Positions 24,120-34,400 of a stretch of 64,000 bases of DNA are shown here, in pieces; the first letter of the stretch is position 1, and every line of letters starts with the position of its first letter. Source of the DNA: Oscillospiraceae bacterium (lineage in GTDB: Bacteria; Bacillota; Clostridia; Oscillospirales; Oscillospiraceae); the NCBI GenBank assembly GCA_020025275.1, contig JAHHSI010000002.1, positions 62,001 to 126,000 on the forward strand. The letters are read 5' to 3'. The notes beneath the pieces are model-generated. The model worked only from the letters and a program-made list of their open reading frames with translations, was not told the DNA's origin and made no database searches. Both the position numbers and the translations under genes were made by a program.

Positions 24120-25139
24120 ATGATGAAACGACGAATCAGTTTTCTTCTGCTTCTGGGACTGGTCCTGTCCCTCACCGCCTGCGGCCATCGGCACGATGTA
24201 CAGACCCATCAGATTTTCGCCATGGATACGGTCATGGATTTTGCCGCCTATGGCGGCGACACGCAGGGCTTTTTCACAGCGGCAACGCAGGAGATCAACC
24301 GTCTGGAGGCACTCCTCTCCCGCACCCGAGAAGGAAGCGATATTGCCCACATCAACGCAGGCGGTACAGTCTCCGTCTCCGTGGAAACGGCCGCCCTGCT
24401 TCAAGAGGCACTGGACTATGCCCAAGTCACCGGCGGTTCCTTTGACATGACAGTGGCCCCACTGGTCAACGCATGGGGGATCCACACCGAAACTCCCCGG
24501 GTGTTGACACAGGCGGACATTGATGCGCTGCTGCCGCTGGTGGGCAGCGAGCACGTCCATATCGACGGCACCACGGTCCAACTGGACCCGGACTGTGCCA
24601 TTGATTTGGGCGGAATCGCCAAGGGCTACGCCTCCATGCGTGTGGCCCAGCTTTTTGAGGTCTACCAAATTGAGGGCGGCTGGGTGAGCTTGGGCGGCAA
24701 TGTGTACACCTATGGCACAAAAGACGGCAAGGCGCCGTGGCTGGTCTCCATCCGTGATCCCCAGTCCCCTGCCGGTACAGCGGCCATGGTGGGCCTTTCC
24801 CACAAATTTGCCGTCACATCCGGCGGCTATCAGCGGTATTTTACGGCCGAGGACGGCACCGTCTATCAGCACATCATCGATCCGGCCACCGGTGCGCCGG
24901 CCCGTAGCGATCTGCTCTCGGTCACCATCATTTCCGACAACGGCACCATGGCGGACGCCTATTCCACGGCGCTCTATGTGATGGGCGCACAGGGAGCCGC
25001 TGATTTCTGGCGCAGCCATCGCGACGCTTTTGACATGGTGCTTATTACCAGCGACGGGAAGGTCCTCTATACCCCCGGACTGGAAACATCTCTGACATGG
25101 GAGGAGGGCGGCAGCTATAAAGCAAGCATCCTTACCTAA
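24120..25139 (+). CDS. apbE: FAD:protein FMN transferase (ApbE)
   Basis: 339 residues with a lipoprotein signal (LLLGLVLSLTAC). ApbE features: FAMDTVMDFAAYG, a Ser/Gly-rich FAD-binding area, DLGGIAKGYASMRVAQLF and a C-terminal Asp/Ser metal site (NGTMADAYSTALYVMG). It attaches FMN covalently to Thr residues of extracytoplasmic flavoproteins. ATGATG gives two equivalent starts (24120 or 24123), only 6 bases after recR, so co-transcribed. The following two genes are typical partners. Confidence 0.93.
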   Translation: MMKRRISFLLLLGLVLSLTACGHRHDVQTHQIFAMDTVMDFAAYGGDTQGFFTAATQEINRLEALLSRTREGSDIAHINAGGTVSVSVETAALLQEALDYAQVTGGSFDMTVAPLVNAWGIHTETPRVLTQADIDALLPLVGSEHVHIDGTTVQLDPDCAIDLGGIAKGYASMRVAQLFEVYQIEGGWVSLGGNVYTYGTKDGKAPWLVSIRDPQSPAGTAAMVGLSHKFAVTSGGYQRYFTAEDGTVYQHIIDPATGAPARSDLLSVTIISDNGTMADAYSTALYVMGAQGAADFWRSHRDAFDMVLITSDGKVLYTPGLETSLTWEEGGSYKASILT

Positions 25140-25152
25140 ACTGCGCCCCACC

Positions 25153-25518
25153 GTGTGGGACGGTCTGGTGGCGGCGCTGGTGCTGGCACTGGCCATTGGC
25201 TCGGCAGTCCTCTTCTATGGGAATCTGGATAAAAATCAGCCCCTGACCGCCGTGATCACCCACCATGGTGAGCTGGTGGACACGGTGGTACTCCCCCATC
25301 TGAAGGAGGAAAAACTTCTCCAAATCGACGGTGAATACCACCTGACCGTCTCCCTTCGCCGTGATGGCGTCCAGATCACCCAGAGCGATTGTCCCGGACA
25401 GGATTGCCTTCACACCGGCACCATCCACCGGAGCGGTCAGAGCATTATCTGTCTGCCAGAGCAGGTGGTGATCCGCTTGGAAGGCAGCGGCCCCGGCCCC
25501 GATCTGGTGCTGGGCTGA
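25153..25518 (+). CDS. NusG domain II-containing (DUF1312-like) membrane-anchored protein
   Basis: 121 residues from a GTG at 25153. One N-terminal membrane helix (LVAALVLALAIGSAVLFYG), then a small extracytoplasmic beta-domain with a Cys pair (SDCPGQDCLHTG) and a conserved IICLPEQVVIRL end, as in the NusG domain II family of Firmicutes. The start is uncertain. The GTG has no Shine-Dalgarno site, while GGAGGAG lies about 10 bases before an in-frame ATA at 25117 that would give a typical Lys-rich N-terminus inside apbE. It stands between ApbE and a Gx transporter, the usual genomic setting. Confidence 0.85.
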   Translation: MWDGLVAALVLALAIGSAVLFYGNLDKNQPLTAVITHHGELVDTVVLPHLKEEKLLQIDGEYHLTVSLRRDGVQITQSDCPGQDCLHTGTIHRSGQSIICLPEQVVIRLEGSGPGPDLVLG

Positions 25519-25555
25519 TCTCCTTTCTCATTTCACGCAACGGAGGATTTCTATT

Positions 25556-26086
25556 GTGCGTATCCACACGAAAACTCTGACCTTGTGCGCTGTGCTGACA
25601 GCACTGGCACTGGGACTGAGCACCTTGGAAAATCTATTCCCCATCACGCTGTTGATCCCTCTTCCCGGCGTGAAACTGGGACTTGCCAACATTGTAACGG
25701 TTTTTGCCCTCTATTCTCTGGGAACAGGACCGGCTCTGAGTATCCTGCTGGGCCGGTGTCTGCTGGGGTCTTTGTTTGCCGGCAACTTTTCCGCGCTCCT
25801 CTTTTCGCTGCTTGGCGGCTTTGCCGCCATGCTGGTCATGATCGGTCTGCGCCATACCCCCGGTCTCTCCATCTTCGGCGTATCCATCGGCGGCGCCGCC
25901 GCCCACAACGTGGGACAGATCTGTGCCGCCATGCTTACACTGGGCGACACTGCCGTTCTGGGCTATCTGCCCATTCTGTTGGGGGTGTCTCTTTTCACCG
26001 GCGCACTGACCGGTTTTGTGGCCTCTCTTCTTTTTCGTGCTATGAGTCATATTCATTTTCAGACAGGAGATACAAGCTATGGATAA
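25556..26086 (+). CDS. Gx transporter family protein (heptaprenyl diphosphate synthase component I-like)
   Basis: 176 residues from a GTG at 25556 behind GGAGG. Five to six membrane helices. LIPLPGVKLGLANIVTVFAL carries the family's substrate-binding-type motif, and SIGGAAAHNVGQICAAML is also conserved. The historical name of the family is misleading. The fold resembles ECF-type S components, and members occur with NusG-II and ApbE proteins in flavin-based electron-transfer loci. Overlaps the AAA gene by 8 bases. Confidence 0.85.
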   Translation: MRIHTKTLTLCAVLTALALGLSTLENLFPITLLIPLPGVKLGLANIVTVFALYSLGTGPALSILLGRCLLGSLFAGNFSALLFSLLGGFAAMLVMIGLRHTPGLSIFGVSIGGAAAHNVGQICAAMLTLGDTAVLGYLPILLGVSLFTGALTGFVASLLFRAMSHIHFQTGDTSYG

Positions 26087-27146
26087 ACGAGACGAGATCA
26101 TTCTGCAGCAACTGGATGTTATCCGCACCATGAGCGACGGCGCTCTGCGCCGCATGAACGACGATTTCTGGGGCTCTCCTTTTGCCAATGTAGGCAAAAA
26201 AAAGGAGCCGGATCCCGTCGTGGACAAGCCCACCGCCAACACCAAGCCCCAGACCGAGGAACCGGACGAGGAAGAGCCGCTGCCGCCTCCGGAAAAAATT
26301 GAGGATCTGCTGGCAGAACTGGACTCCTATGTCGGTCTGGAGCTCATCAAGGAGGAGGTCCACAACCTCATCAACACGGTCAATGTCTACAAATTGCGCC
26401 GTGAGCACGATCTGCCCACCCCAGATCTGTCGCTTCACATGGTTTTCTCCGGCAACCCCGGTACCGGAAAAACCATGGTGGCCCGACTGATGGCCCGTAT
26501 CTACCGCTCGCTGGGCATCCTCTCCAAAGGACAGCTCGTGGAGGTGGATCGCAGCGGTCTGGTGGCCGGCTATGTGGGCCAGACGGCGCTGAAAACCAAG
26601 AAGGCCATCGACAAGGCCATGGGCGGTGTTCTCTTCATCGACGAGGCCTACGCCCTCAACGGCAACTCCGCCAATGACTTCGGGCAGGAGGCCATTGATA
26701 CGATCCTGAAAGCCATGGAAGATCATCGGGACGATCTGGTGGTGATCGTGGCCGGCTATACGGATCTCATGGAGCGTTTTGTCCACTCCAACCCCGGTCT
26801 GGAGTCCCGCTTCAACCGCTTTTTGCTCTTTGAGGACTACAACCCTGAACAGCTGATGAGCATCTTTGCCATGCGATGCCGCAAGGGCTGCTATGAGATG
26901 ACCGAGGAGGCCAAGCCGCTGATCAGCGATTATATCAATGAGGAAAACGGTCATCCGGAAATCTTCGGCAACGGCCGCGGCGTGCGCAACATTTTTGAAA
27001 ACATTGTGGTGGCACAGAATAACCGCCTTGCCAACATGGAGTCCGTCACCCGGGAGGATCTCATGAAAATCACCGCCGATGACGTGCTGCACGCCCGTGG
27101 AAAGATGGAGGAAGAGGACGAAAAACAAGAGGAGGGCAACACATGA
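26079..27146 (+). CDS. AAA+ ATPase, CbxX/SpoVK-like
   Basis: 355 residues. A charged, Pro-rich N-terminal tail (about 45-70) precedes an AAA+ domain with Walker A GNPGTGKTMVARLMARIY, Walker B GVLFIDEAYAL, sensor region LVVIVAGYTDLMERF and arginine-finger region NPGLESRFNRFLLFEDY. Closest in style to CbxX/CfqX and SpoVK ATPases. The client is unknown. It is fused into the operon by overlaps on both sides (Gx transporter before, lipoprotein after), so it may remodel a component encoded nearby. Confidence 0.88.
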   Translation: MDKRDEIILQQLDVIRTMSDGALRRMNDDFWGSPFANVGKKKEPDPVVDKPTANTKPQTEEPDEEEPLPPPEKIEDLLAELDSYVGLELIKEEVHNLINTVNVYKLRREHDLPTPDLSLHMVFSGNPGTGKTMVARLMARIYRSLGILSKGQLVEVDRSGLVAGYVGQTALKTKKAIDKAMGGVLFIDEAYALNGNSANDFGQEAIDTILKAMEDHRDDLVVIVAGYTDLMERFVHSNPGLESRFNRFLLFEDYNPEQLMSIFAMRCRKGCYEMTEEAKPLISDYINEENGHPEIFGNGRGVRNIFENIVVAQNNRLANMESVTREDLMKITADDVLHARGKMEEEDEKQEEGNT

Positions 27147-28132
27147 GACGCCTTCTCTCTTGTCTGCTGTCCGCACTGTTGGTGCTGTCCCTCTGCGCCT
27201 GCGGCAAGCCTGCGCGCAACGCGGACAACTACTACGTAGACGAAACTACGGACGGCTGGTGCATCCTCTATCAGGACGAAAAAGGCGAGGCAGAGGAGAT
27301 TGCCATTATGGGCAGCTACCGCCAGCCTTTGGTGTTGGAAAAAGGGCGCTTTTTCTTCACCCGCCCCGGGGCTTTGGTCAGCGTGAACGCTGATGGGGAA
27401 GATCTGCAGAGTTGGCTCATTCCCGATCTGCCCGACGGCAGCTTCATCGCTTATCGGGACGAGGAGGCCGTATACTGTGTGGCCGAGGAAACGGCCGCCG
27501 TCTGTTGGCGGGTGGATCTCGCCCAGCAGCAGGCGGAGCAGATCACCATTCCCCGCAAGTTCCGGCAGATCGACTATGCAGCGCTCTTGGCGCAGATCCT
27601 CACCGACAGCGGAGCAGTCGATCAACGTGCCCGCATCTCCAAAGCCCGGGCCGAGTTAGACAGCAACGGAAGCCTTTTGCAGTTGGGACTGGAAATGCTG
27701 GTCTATACCGGCGATGTGGGCAGTATGCACGTGTGGAACCATGTGGGCGTGGCCGTCACCGTCACGACCCAGGGGCCGCAGCTGACGATCACCGACCACC
27801 ACTTCCCCCTCTCTCTTGCAGAAGACACCACACAGCAGGAGCCCACACTGCAGGAGTTCTTCACAGCACTGGAATCCGCCGACACCTCCGAAGCAGCGCT
27901 CAAGCACGCAGATGGAACAGCCGACGGCTTTTTCCTCCTCTATGCCGATGAGGATTTTACGTATAACGCCGCCGACGCCCCCACGTACACGATGAACGGC
28001 GAGCCAACACAGCGCAGCGAAGCGGCCCTCCAGTTTGTTCTGGCACAGGTGGGCGGCACACAGACAACCATGACCGATCACAAGGGCACTCCTTGCGGGA
28101 ATCTTCTGGTGTTGCAGGCCGACGCCGCATGA
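27143..28132 (+). CDS. Lipoprotein of unknown function
   Basis: 329 residues. Signal MRRLLSCLLSALLVLSLCAC with acylated Cys20. The N-terminal part resembles a beta-propeller-like or receptor fragment (GWCILYQDEKGEAEEIAIMG, EAVYCVAEETAAVCWRVDLA). The C-terminal half has a domain beginning near ELDSNGSLLQLGLEMLVYTG. No family recognised. ATGA overlap with the AAA gene shows coupling. A strong hairpin 70 bases later ends the operon that started at rpe. Confidence 0.7.
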   Translation: MRRLLSCLLSALLVLSLCACGKPARNADNYYVDETTDGWCILYQDEKGEAEEIAIMGSYRQPLVLEKGRFFFTRPGALVSVNADGEDLQSWLIPDLPDGSFIAYRDEEAVYCVAEETAAVCWRVDLAQQQAEQITIPRKFRQIDYAALLAQILTDSGAVDQRARISKARAELDSNGSLLQLGLEMLVYTGDVGSMHVWNHVGVAVTVTTQGPQLTITDHHFPLSLAEDTTQQEPTLQEFFTALESADTSEAALKHADGTADGFFLLYADEDFTYNAADAPTYTMNGEPTQRSEAALQFVLAQVGGTQTTMTDHKGTPCGNLLVLQADAA

Positions 28133-28200
28133 CATCTCCTGCCCCCAACTCTATGCGGCCGCCCTTTCGGAGGGCCGCAGAACGCCCAGCCTATAATTTC

Positions 28201-28239
28201 AAAAAAGAGTGGCACCGCAGTGCGGTGCCACTCTTTTTT
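28201..28239. terminator. Terminator of the rpe-to-lipoprotein run
   Basis: AAAAAAGAGTGGCACCGCA / TGCGGTGCCACTCTTTTTT, an almost perfect 18-bp palindrome with T- and A-runs on both sides. The remaining DNA to 28414 shows no feature I can support. Confidence 0.95.
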
Positions 28240-28414
28240 GTCTGCGTTTCCGATCCATGCTTGCTCCATCAATTCCCCTGTCATCTACCGCCTTGCCGGT
28301 CACTGCCCCCTCCTGTACCGCCTCCCCTTCTCCGGCCACTGGGAGCCATGGGGCGCTCGTTTGCCACACCTCGTCTCCTGAGCGGACACCCCCTTCACAA
28401 TTCCCTCTTTCCAC

Positions 28415-28454
28415 AAAAATACCGGCCGCCGTGGAAAATTCCACGGCGGCCGGT
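28415..28454 (-). terminator. Terminator of the giant surface-protein gene
   Basis: ACCGGCCGCCGTGG / CCACGGCGGCCGGT with a 6-base loop, U-run on the minus strand (AAAAAT on plus at 28415-28420), 26 bases after the stop codon. Confidence 0.9.
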
Positions 28455-28479
28455 CCACCTGTCACGGTGGTTAAGGGAT

Positions 28480-31400
28480 TTATCGCTCCTCTTTATTCTT
28501 CTTGCCCGTGCGCATCAGCAATGCCACTGCCAGATAGGCTGCTGCCATCCAGCCGCCGTATACGGCCAAGCGGCTCGTATCGCCGGATTCCGGTGCACTG
28601 CCTGCATCTGTCCCCGGACGGGAAGAGGAATCTCCGGAGTTTTCACCAGGCGTGGGATCAGGCGTTCCATTGGGGGTCTCTCCCTGCTCCGGTCCCGGGG
28701 TTACATCGGGCTTGGGATCCGGTGCCTGCTCGATGGTCACATCACTCATATCGAAGATATGGTTCTCGTGGTTCACAAAGCGCATATAGCTTGTCAGCGC
28801 CTCGTAGGCCTGCTCCGTGGACATCTGGTTGTAGTCACCATCCACATTGTGGCGGAAGCCGCCGCTCTCCAATGCGCCTCTGCACAGTGCGTCCACCACG
28901 GACCAGCCATTTTTCACGAAGCGCAGATCCATATGCGGGTCGATGCCCAGCGCAGTCAGTGCCAGAATCACCTGTGCGCTGCTCTCCGTGCTGATCCCGG
29001 TGACACTGCCATAGCCGCCGGAGGCCCCCTGCCGTGCCGACAGCATGGCAACGGCGCGGTCCACGGCCTCCCTGACGTCTGCATTGCTGCTCACATAGGG
29101 TGCCAGAGCCTGCAGGGCCATAGCGGTCAAATCCACATCGGACACCTGCGCATCGTGATGAAGATCCCATCCGCCGTCGGGCAGCTGGGCGGCCAGAATG
29201 GCCCCCACCAGCTTCTCACGGGTAGTCTGTTCGGCGCCGGTCGGTGCTGCAGGAATCTCATAACCGGCACTATCCAGTGCAAGCAAAGCCCAGATGGCCC
29301 CATTGATGCCCTGCCGCTTGACAAACTTCATCTCACGCAGTCCGTCCAGCAGATTGTGGCCGCCGACGTTTGTCACATCCTTGCCGCCGGCTGTCAGCGC
29401 CAGAATCAAACGAGAATTGTCCGTGCTGACATGGGAGACCTGCCCCTTGTCGTTGCAGTGCTCCTTCACATAGGCCACCACGTTGTCATAGTAACCCGCC
29501 GGCACGCTGCGGCCGCTGCGGTACAAGCCCAGCGCCAGCCACTCACCGCCCACAGAGCCTACCTCCGGCACGTGGTCTTGCGCCATCTGCTCCAGCAGTG
29601 CACCGGTGGTCTGGTAGATGTTTTCCACATCGCTCTTGGGACTCTTGAGCACCTCCAGTTCCCGCTCTGCCTGCAGCAGGTCACGGTAGTTGCTGACCAT
29701 CTCCTGCTGCTTTTCCGTCAGGGCGTCGTAGGAGGCTCTGGCCTTGGCAATGGCCGGTTCGGAGTCGAGGGATACCGGACCGATAGCTCGGATCAGCGCC
29801 ATAGTCTCGTTGGCTGCCTTCTGATCGTCACTGGTACCCAGCACCACCACGTCCAGATAGACCATCTGTCCCGTCAGCTTCTGAAGATCTGCGTTGTCGG
29901 GATAGCGCTCGGCATAGCGGGCGAAGTCCTGACTGGCCAGGCAGGCCGTGATGGTCACCGTAGTGTTCTCCTGCGGTGCGCTGACCAACAGCAGATTCTC
30001 GTGTCTGATGATATTGGGATGGCTGGAATGGAAGCGATCATATGTCTCATCGTAGTGATCCTTGGGAATACTGGTGGGAATGATGCCGGTGTCAGTGCGA
30101 TCCTGATAGTGATACACCCAGACCAGCTGTCCGTCTTTCTCATAGACCTCCTGGAAGGGGTGCAGATCGGTGCTGATCTGCATCGGATCGGTATTCTCCC
30201 CGGCCACGCCGTCGAAGAAGTACTCCTTGACCTGCTCCATCAGGGCAATCTCTGCATCGATGGCGGACTGCTCCAGCGGCAGAACGATCACCGTGCCCAA
30301 CTCCTTGGAGAGCGCTCTTCCGGTCTCCTTATGGGTAATCGTCACCCGCAGCGGTACACGCACAGACTCTGCACCCGGCAGCGGGCGGTACACATTGGCA
30401 CGGTATCCGTTGATGACCACGTCCTCTGTTCCGGCCTCCACACTCACCTTGTACTCTCTGCCGTCGATCTTCAGATCCTTGGGCTTGAGCAGGCTGATAT
30501 CCCCGGTGACGGCCGTGGGATCGATCACGGTTCCGGTCTTGAAGTCCTTCAGCTGATCCATGGTATAGCGATCCAGTGCCGCCTGCAGTGTCTCGTCCAC
30601 CACAGAGGCAGCGCCGGTGACTGTCACCGGCAGTTCCTTGCGGAGCGTGATCATCGGCTCGCCAGCCGAGGTCTTATTGAACGTCACCACCGCAGTGAGC
30701 TTCACCTGTGTATCTTCCGATGCCGGATAGATCTTGCCCACACTGGGGTCCAGTGTAGTGCTTCCCGGCTGAACTCGGATCACCTGGCCATTGCTGGAGG
30801 TCCAGGCCACCGTGGCCCAGCTGTATTCATCCAACACGGACGGCAGCGCCAGATCCGACTGCACTGCACCGGCGTCCGTATTCTCACCCTTGATGACATC
30901 AAAGGTCAGGGCATCGGCGATCTTGTTCATCTCCTGCCGCACACGGCCACGGTCCCACGGGATGAAAGCCGACGCCGTGCATTCCACCTGTGCTCCCTGA
31001 TAGGTGAGCCGGAACTGAATGTCCTTCATCGGTGCACCGTGCAGCGTGTCTGCAGCGGGGTCCACATAGTAATAGGTAATGGCTCCATCTGCCGCAATAT
31101 GCTGCACCGGATCCGTGTCTATATTGTTGCTGCCCGTATGGATGAGTTCCACGGTAATATCCGAGGCCGGCACCTGAATGCCCGCAACTTCCATCTTCTG
31201 TTCCATCACGGCTGCAAAAACATCCGTAATGTTCCGATCCGAACCATAGACAGGTTTCAGATGGACCGTCCCCATCGCTGCCGTTACTTCGTTGAGTACG
31301 TTCTGCGCCGTCACTTCGGCAGACTGTACACGGATCGTAAAGATGCGTGTATCCGAGGCCGTCCCCTTGGTGATCGTCGCCGTCAGCTCCACCTGTGCCG

Positions 31401-34400
31401 TGCCGCTCTTGGGCAGCGTCACAACGCCTTCATCGCTAATAATATCGCTCTGACTGCTGCTCCATGTAATGGAAGAACCGTGCTCGCCTTTCTTTGCCAG
31501 AGGCAGGGTCATGGCCTGTGTCACGGTGGTGGGACTCACTTCCAACGCCAGCTTGTCGGCCGCCACGGCTTTTTCGTCCGCAGAAGCCTCCGGCGCACGG
31601 CCGCCCTGCCAGGCAAGCAGCGGATAGCCGTGCTGGGTCATCGGGTCGTCCACGTGGAAGGCACTGCCCAGCATCCGGGCAAAGGCCTCACTCTTCATGG
31701 CAGCTTCTTCCTTGGCTGTGGCCTCACCGGAGCCGTAGCCGATGCCCTCGTTATGGTTCTGATACTGGTAACTGTTCTGCCGGTAATAGGTACCGCTCAC
31801 AATACCCACGGTGCCGCCCTCACTGTTGGCAACATCGCCTGCCACTGCCCCGCAGAAGGGATTCGGACTGCTGCCCGTGCAGGTGATCTCACCGGCATTA
31901 TAGCCGCCCTTGATTACGGCGCCCTGTACGTCGGCAATCCCCACCAGACCACCGGTTCTCTTGCAGCCGCTGACCGCACCTACGTTGTAGCTGTTCTCCA
32001 CCGTATTCTGCGCCACACCGCAGATACCGCCCACACCGCCGTAGTTCTCTTCCGTTGCGCTGATAGCGCCGCTATTGGCGCAGCGCAGCACGGGGCCATA
32101 GGCATATCCGGTGATACCGCCCAGATAGACACTGCCGCTCTCGGTATAGGCGCTGCCCCGATAGGAGGACGTCACCGCTCCGTAGTTGGCACACTGGGTG
32201 ATGTGGCCTTCGCTGTACACAACACCAACAATACCGCCCACACGCTGACCATCGGCACGGATGTCGGCATTGTTGATGCAGTTCTCGATCCCACCATAGG
32301 TGGCGGTGCAGATGCCGCCCACGTTAGAGTGGCCCTGAATGGTTCCGTCCACGGTCACACCTGTAATGAGGCTTTCCTTCCCGCCATAGCCGAAGAGCGG
32401 AGCATTCAGTCCGTGGATCGTCTTTCCGTTTCCGTCAAAAGTGCCGGAATACTGGTTTGTAAAATCGCCGATGGGCGTCCACTGATTCCGGGACATCTCA
32501 TCGTTAATGAATAGGTCTGTCATGACCTTGCCACGAATGGCCGTCTGGCCCTCATTCACCTGTCGGGCAAACCACGCCAGCTCTTCGGCGCTGGTGATCT
32601 GGTAGACGCCCTCGGACAGCGTAGGCTCCTTGACGGTCGTTCCATCCCATGTGGTCCGCAGCTTCATGGCGACCGGCACTTGCACAGCGGCCCCCTCTAC
32701 ACGGAAGCTCCCCTCGCCGTTAAAATAGCCGCCGGCCACGATTTTGTAGGTATACTCGCCGTCGGGCAGGTGCAAGGAGGCGCCGGTGCCCACAACTTCT
32801 TCCCCGCACCGAACGGTGATGGCCGTGTCGGCCGGATTCTCCCCTTCGTAGGTGATCTGCAGCGTCACATCGTACGCAGCCGCCTGTTCCAGCGTGATGG
32901 GCGGTACCTCCACCGCCTGATTCTTCACGGTAAAGCTGCCGCTCTTGGGCAGATAGCCAAATTTCTCCACCGTGTATGTATATGTTCCTGCGCCCAGCTG
33001 ATAGCCGTTCTCGCCGGGCAGGACTACCACGCCGTTTTCCTTCACGGTCACGGTGGCGTCCACAGGCGTTACCGTAAATGTGACCGGGTAGGTCTGCTCG
33101 TGCAGTGCGGCTCTGATCGTTTGGCTCTTTCCGGCCACGGTGATCTCACCGGTGACAGTATCGTACTTATTCTTCGTGATGCTGTAGGCATACGTACCGT
33201 CAGGCAGCACCCACGCATGGGGCTCTGCTGCGGGGATCTTGGCCGTCTCGCCGCTCTTGGTCACCTCGACCACGGCGTCCTCCGGGGTCACCACAAAGGC
33301 CGTGACGATCTGCGCCGTGGGATCCTCCCACCGCAGCACCGGTGCTCCGCCGGTCGCAGGAGCAGCAAAGCTGCCGCCCAGCAGACCTGCCATGGCCTTG
33401 GACCGGAGCTGTTCCTGTGTCACTGCCTGGGCGCTATCGCCTTCCGTGGCATTGATCCCCACGTCCTTGTCGCAGCTTCCCTTGAGATAGTAGCAGCGGT
33501 CCATCGATACTCCAGACTCCGCCTTTTTCGAGCCAATGACTGCCCCCACGTTGCCGGCGCCGCTGTCTTTCACCGTTCCGGCATTATACGCTCCGGTGAT
33601 CATCACTTCCGCCTTGCCGTTATAGAAATTACCGACAATGCCGCCCACACCGCTGGGGCGCTTGCCGCCGTCGGAAACGCCGGAGACGGCACCGGTATTA
33701 TAGCACTCGCTCAGCGCTGCACTGGTATGGCCCGCGATACCGCCGACCTTGCTGGCCGTGCCGGTCACGCTGCCGTGGTTGCTGCAGCCCTGTACATTCA
33801 GGCTGGCAGAGCCGACAATACCGCCCACCATATCCGAGCCGGACACGGCGCCCTCGTTCCGGCAGCGGCTCACTTCCGTTCCGTTGCTGGCACTGCCCAC
33901 GACGCCGCCCAGCGTCCCGCCGCCGGTCACAGCGCCCCGGTTGATGCAGTCCACCACGGCCGATGTCTTGTGGTCATAGTTGGTCATATAGCCCACGACG
34001 CCACCGGACATACGGCACGGATTGCCGCCCACAGCTGCCTCATTGACGCAATTTTCCACACGTCCACCGGCCAGCAGGGCCACCACACCGGCGGCATACT
34101 GGCTGCCGGACACGGACCCGGCCACGGTCACACCCTTTACCGTACCATGGGTATAGACATAGCCGAAGAGGGCGTTGCCCTTGCCGTCACCGTCGATATG
34201 CAGGCCGTCCACACGATGCCCCGCACCATCAAAGGTGCCGATGTATCCGTAGGTATTAGACGTTGTGCCAAAGCGGCTGATGGGGGTCCAATCATGGCCG
34301 CCCAGATCGATGTCCGCCGTCAACACCGCATTGAGCTTGCTGCTCTTTCCGGCATCGGTACTCTCATTGACCCGATCCCGGAACCACGCCAGTTCGTAGC

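Noticed and set aside
28093..32514. A plus-strand open frame of 1,473 codons opposite the giant gene
   Set aside because: It has low-complexity, His/Arg/Leu-rich composition typical of the antisense of a GC-rich gene, no ribosome site or family motif, and the minus-strand frame has signal peptide, domains, terminator and riboswitches.
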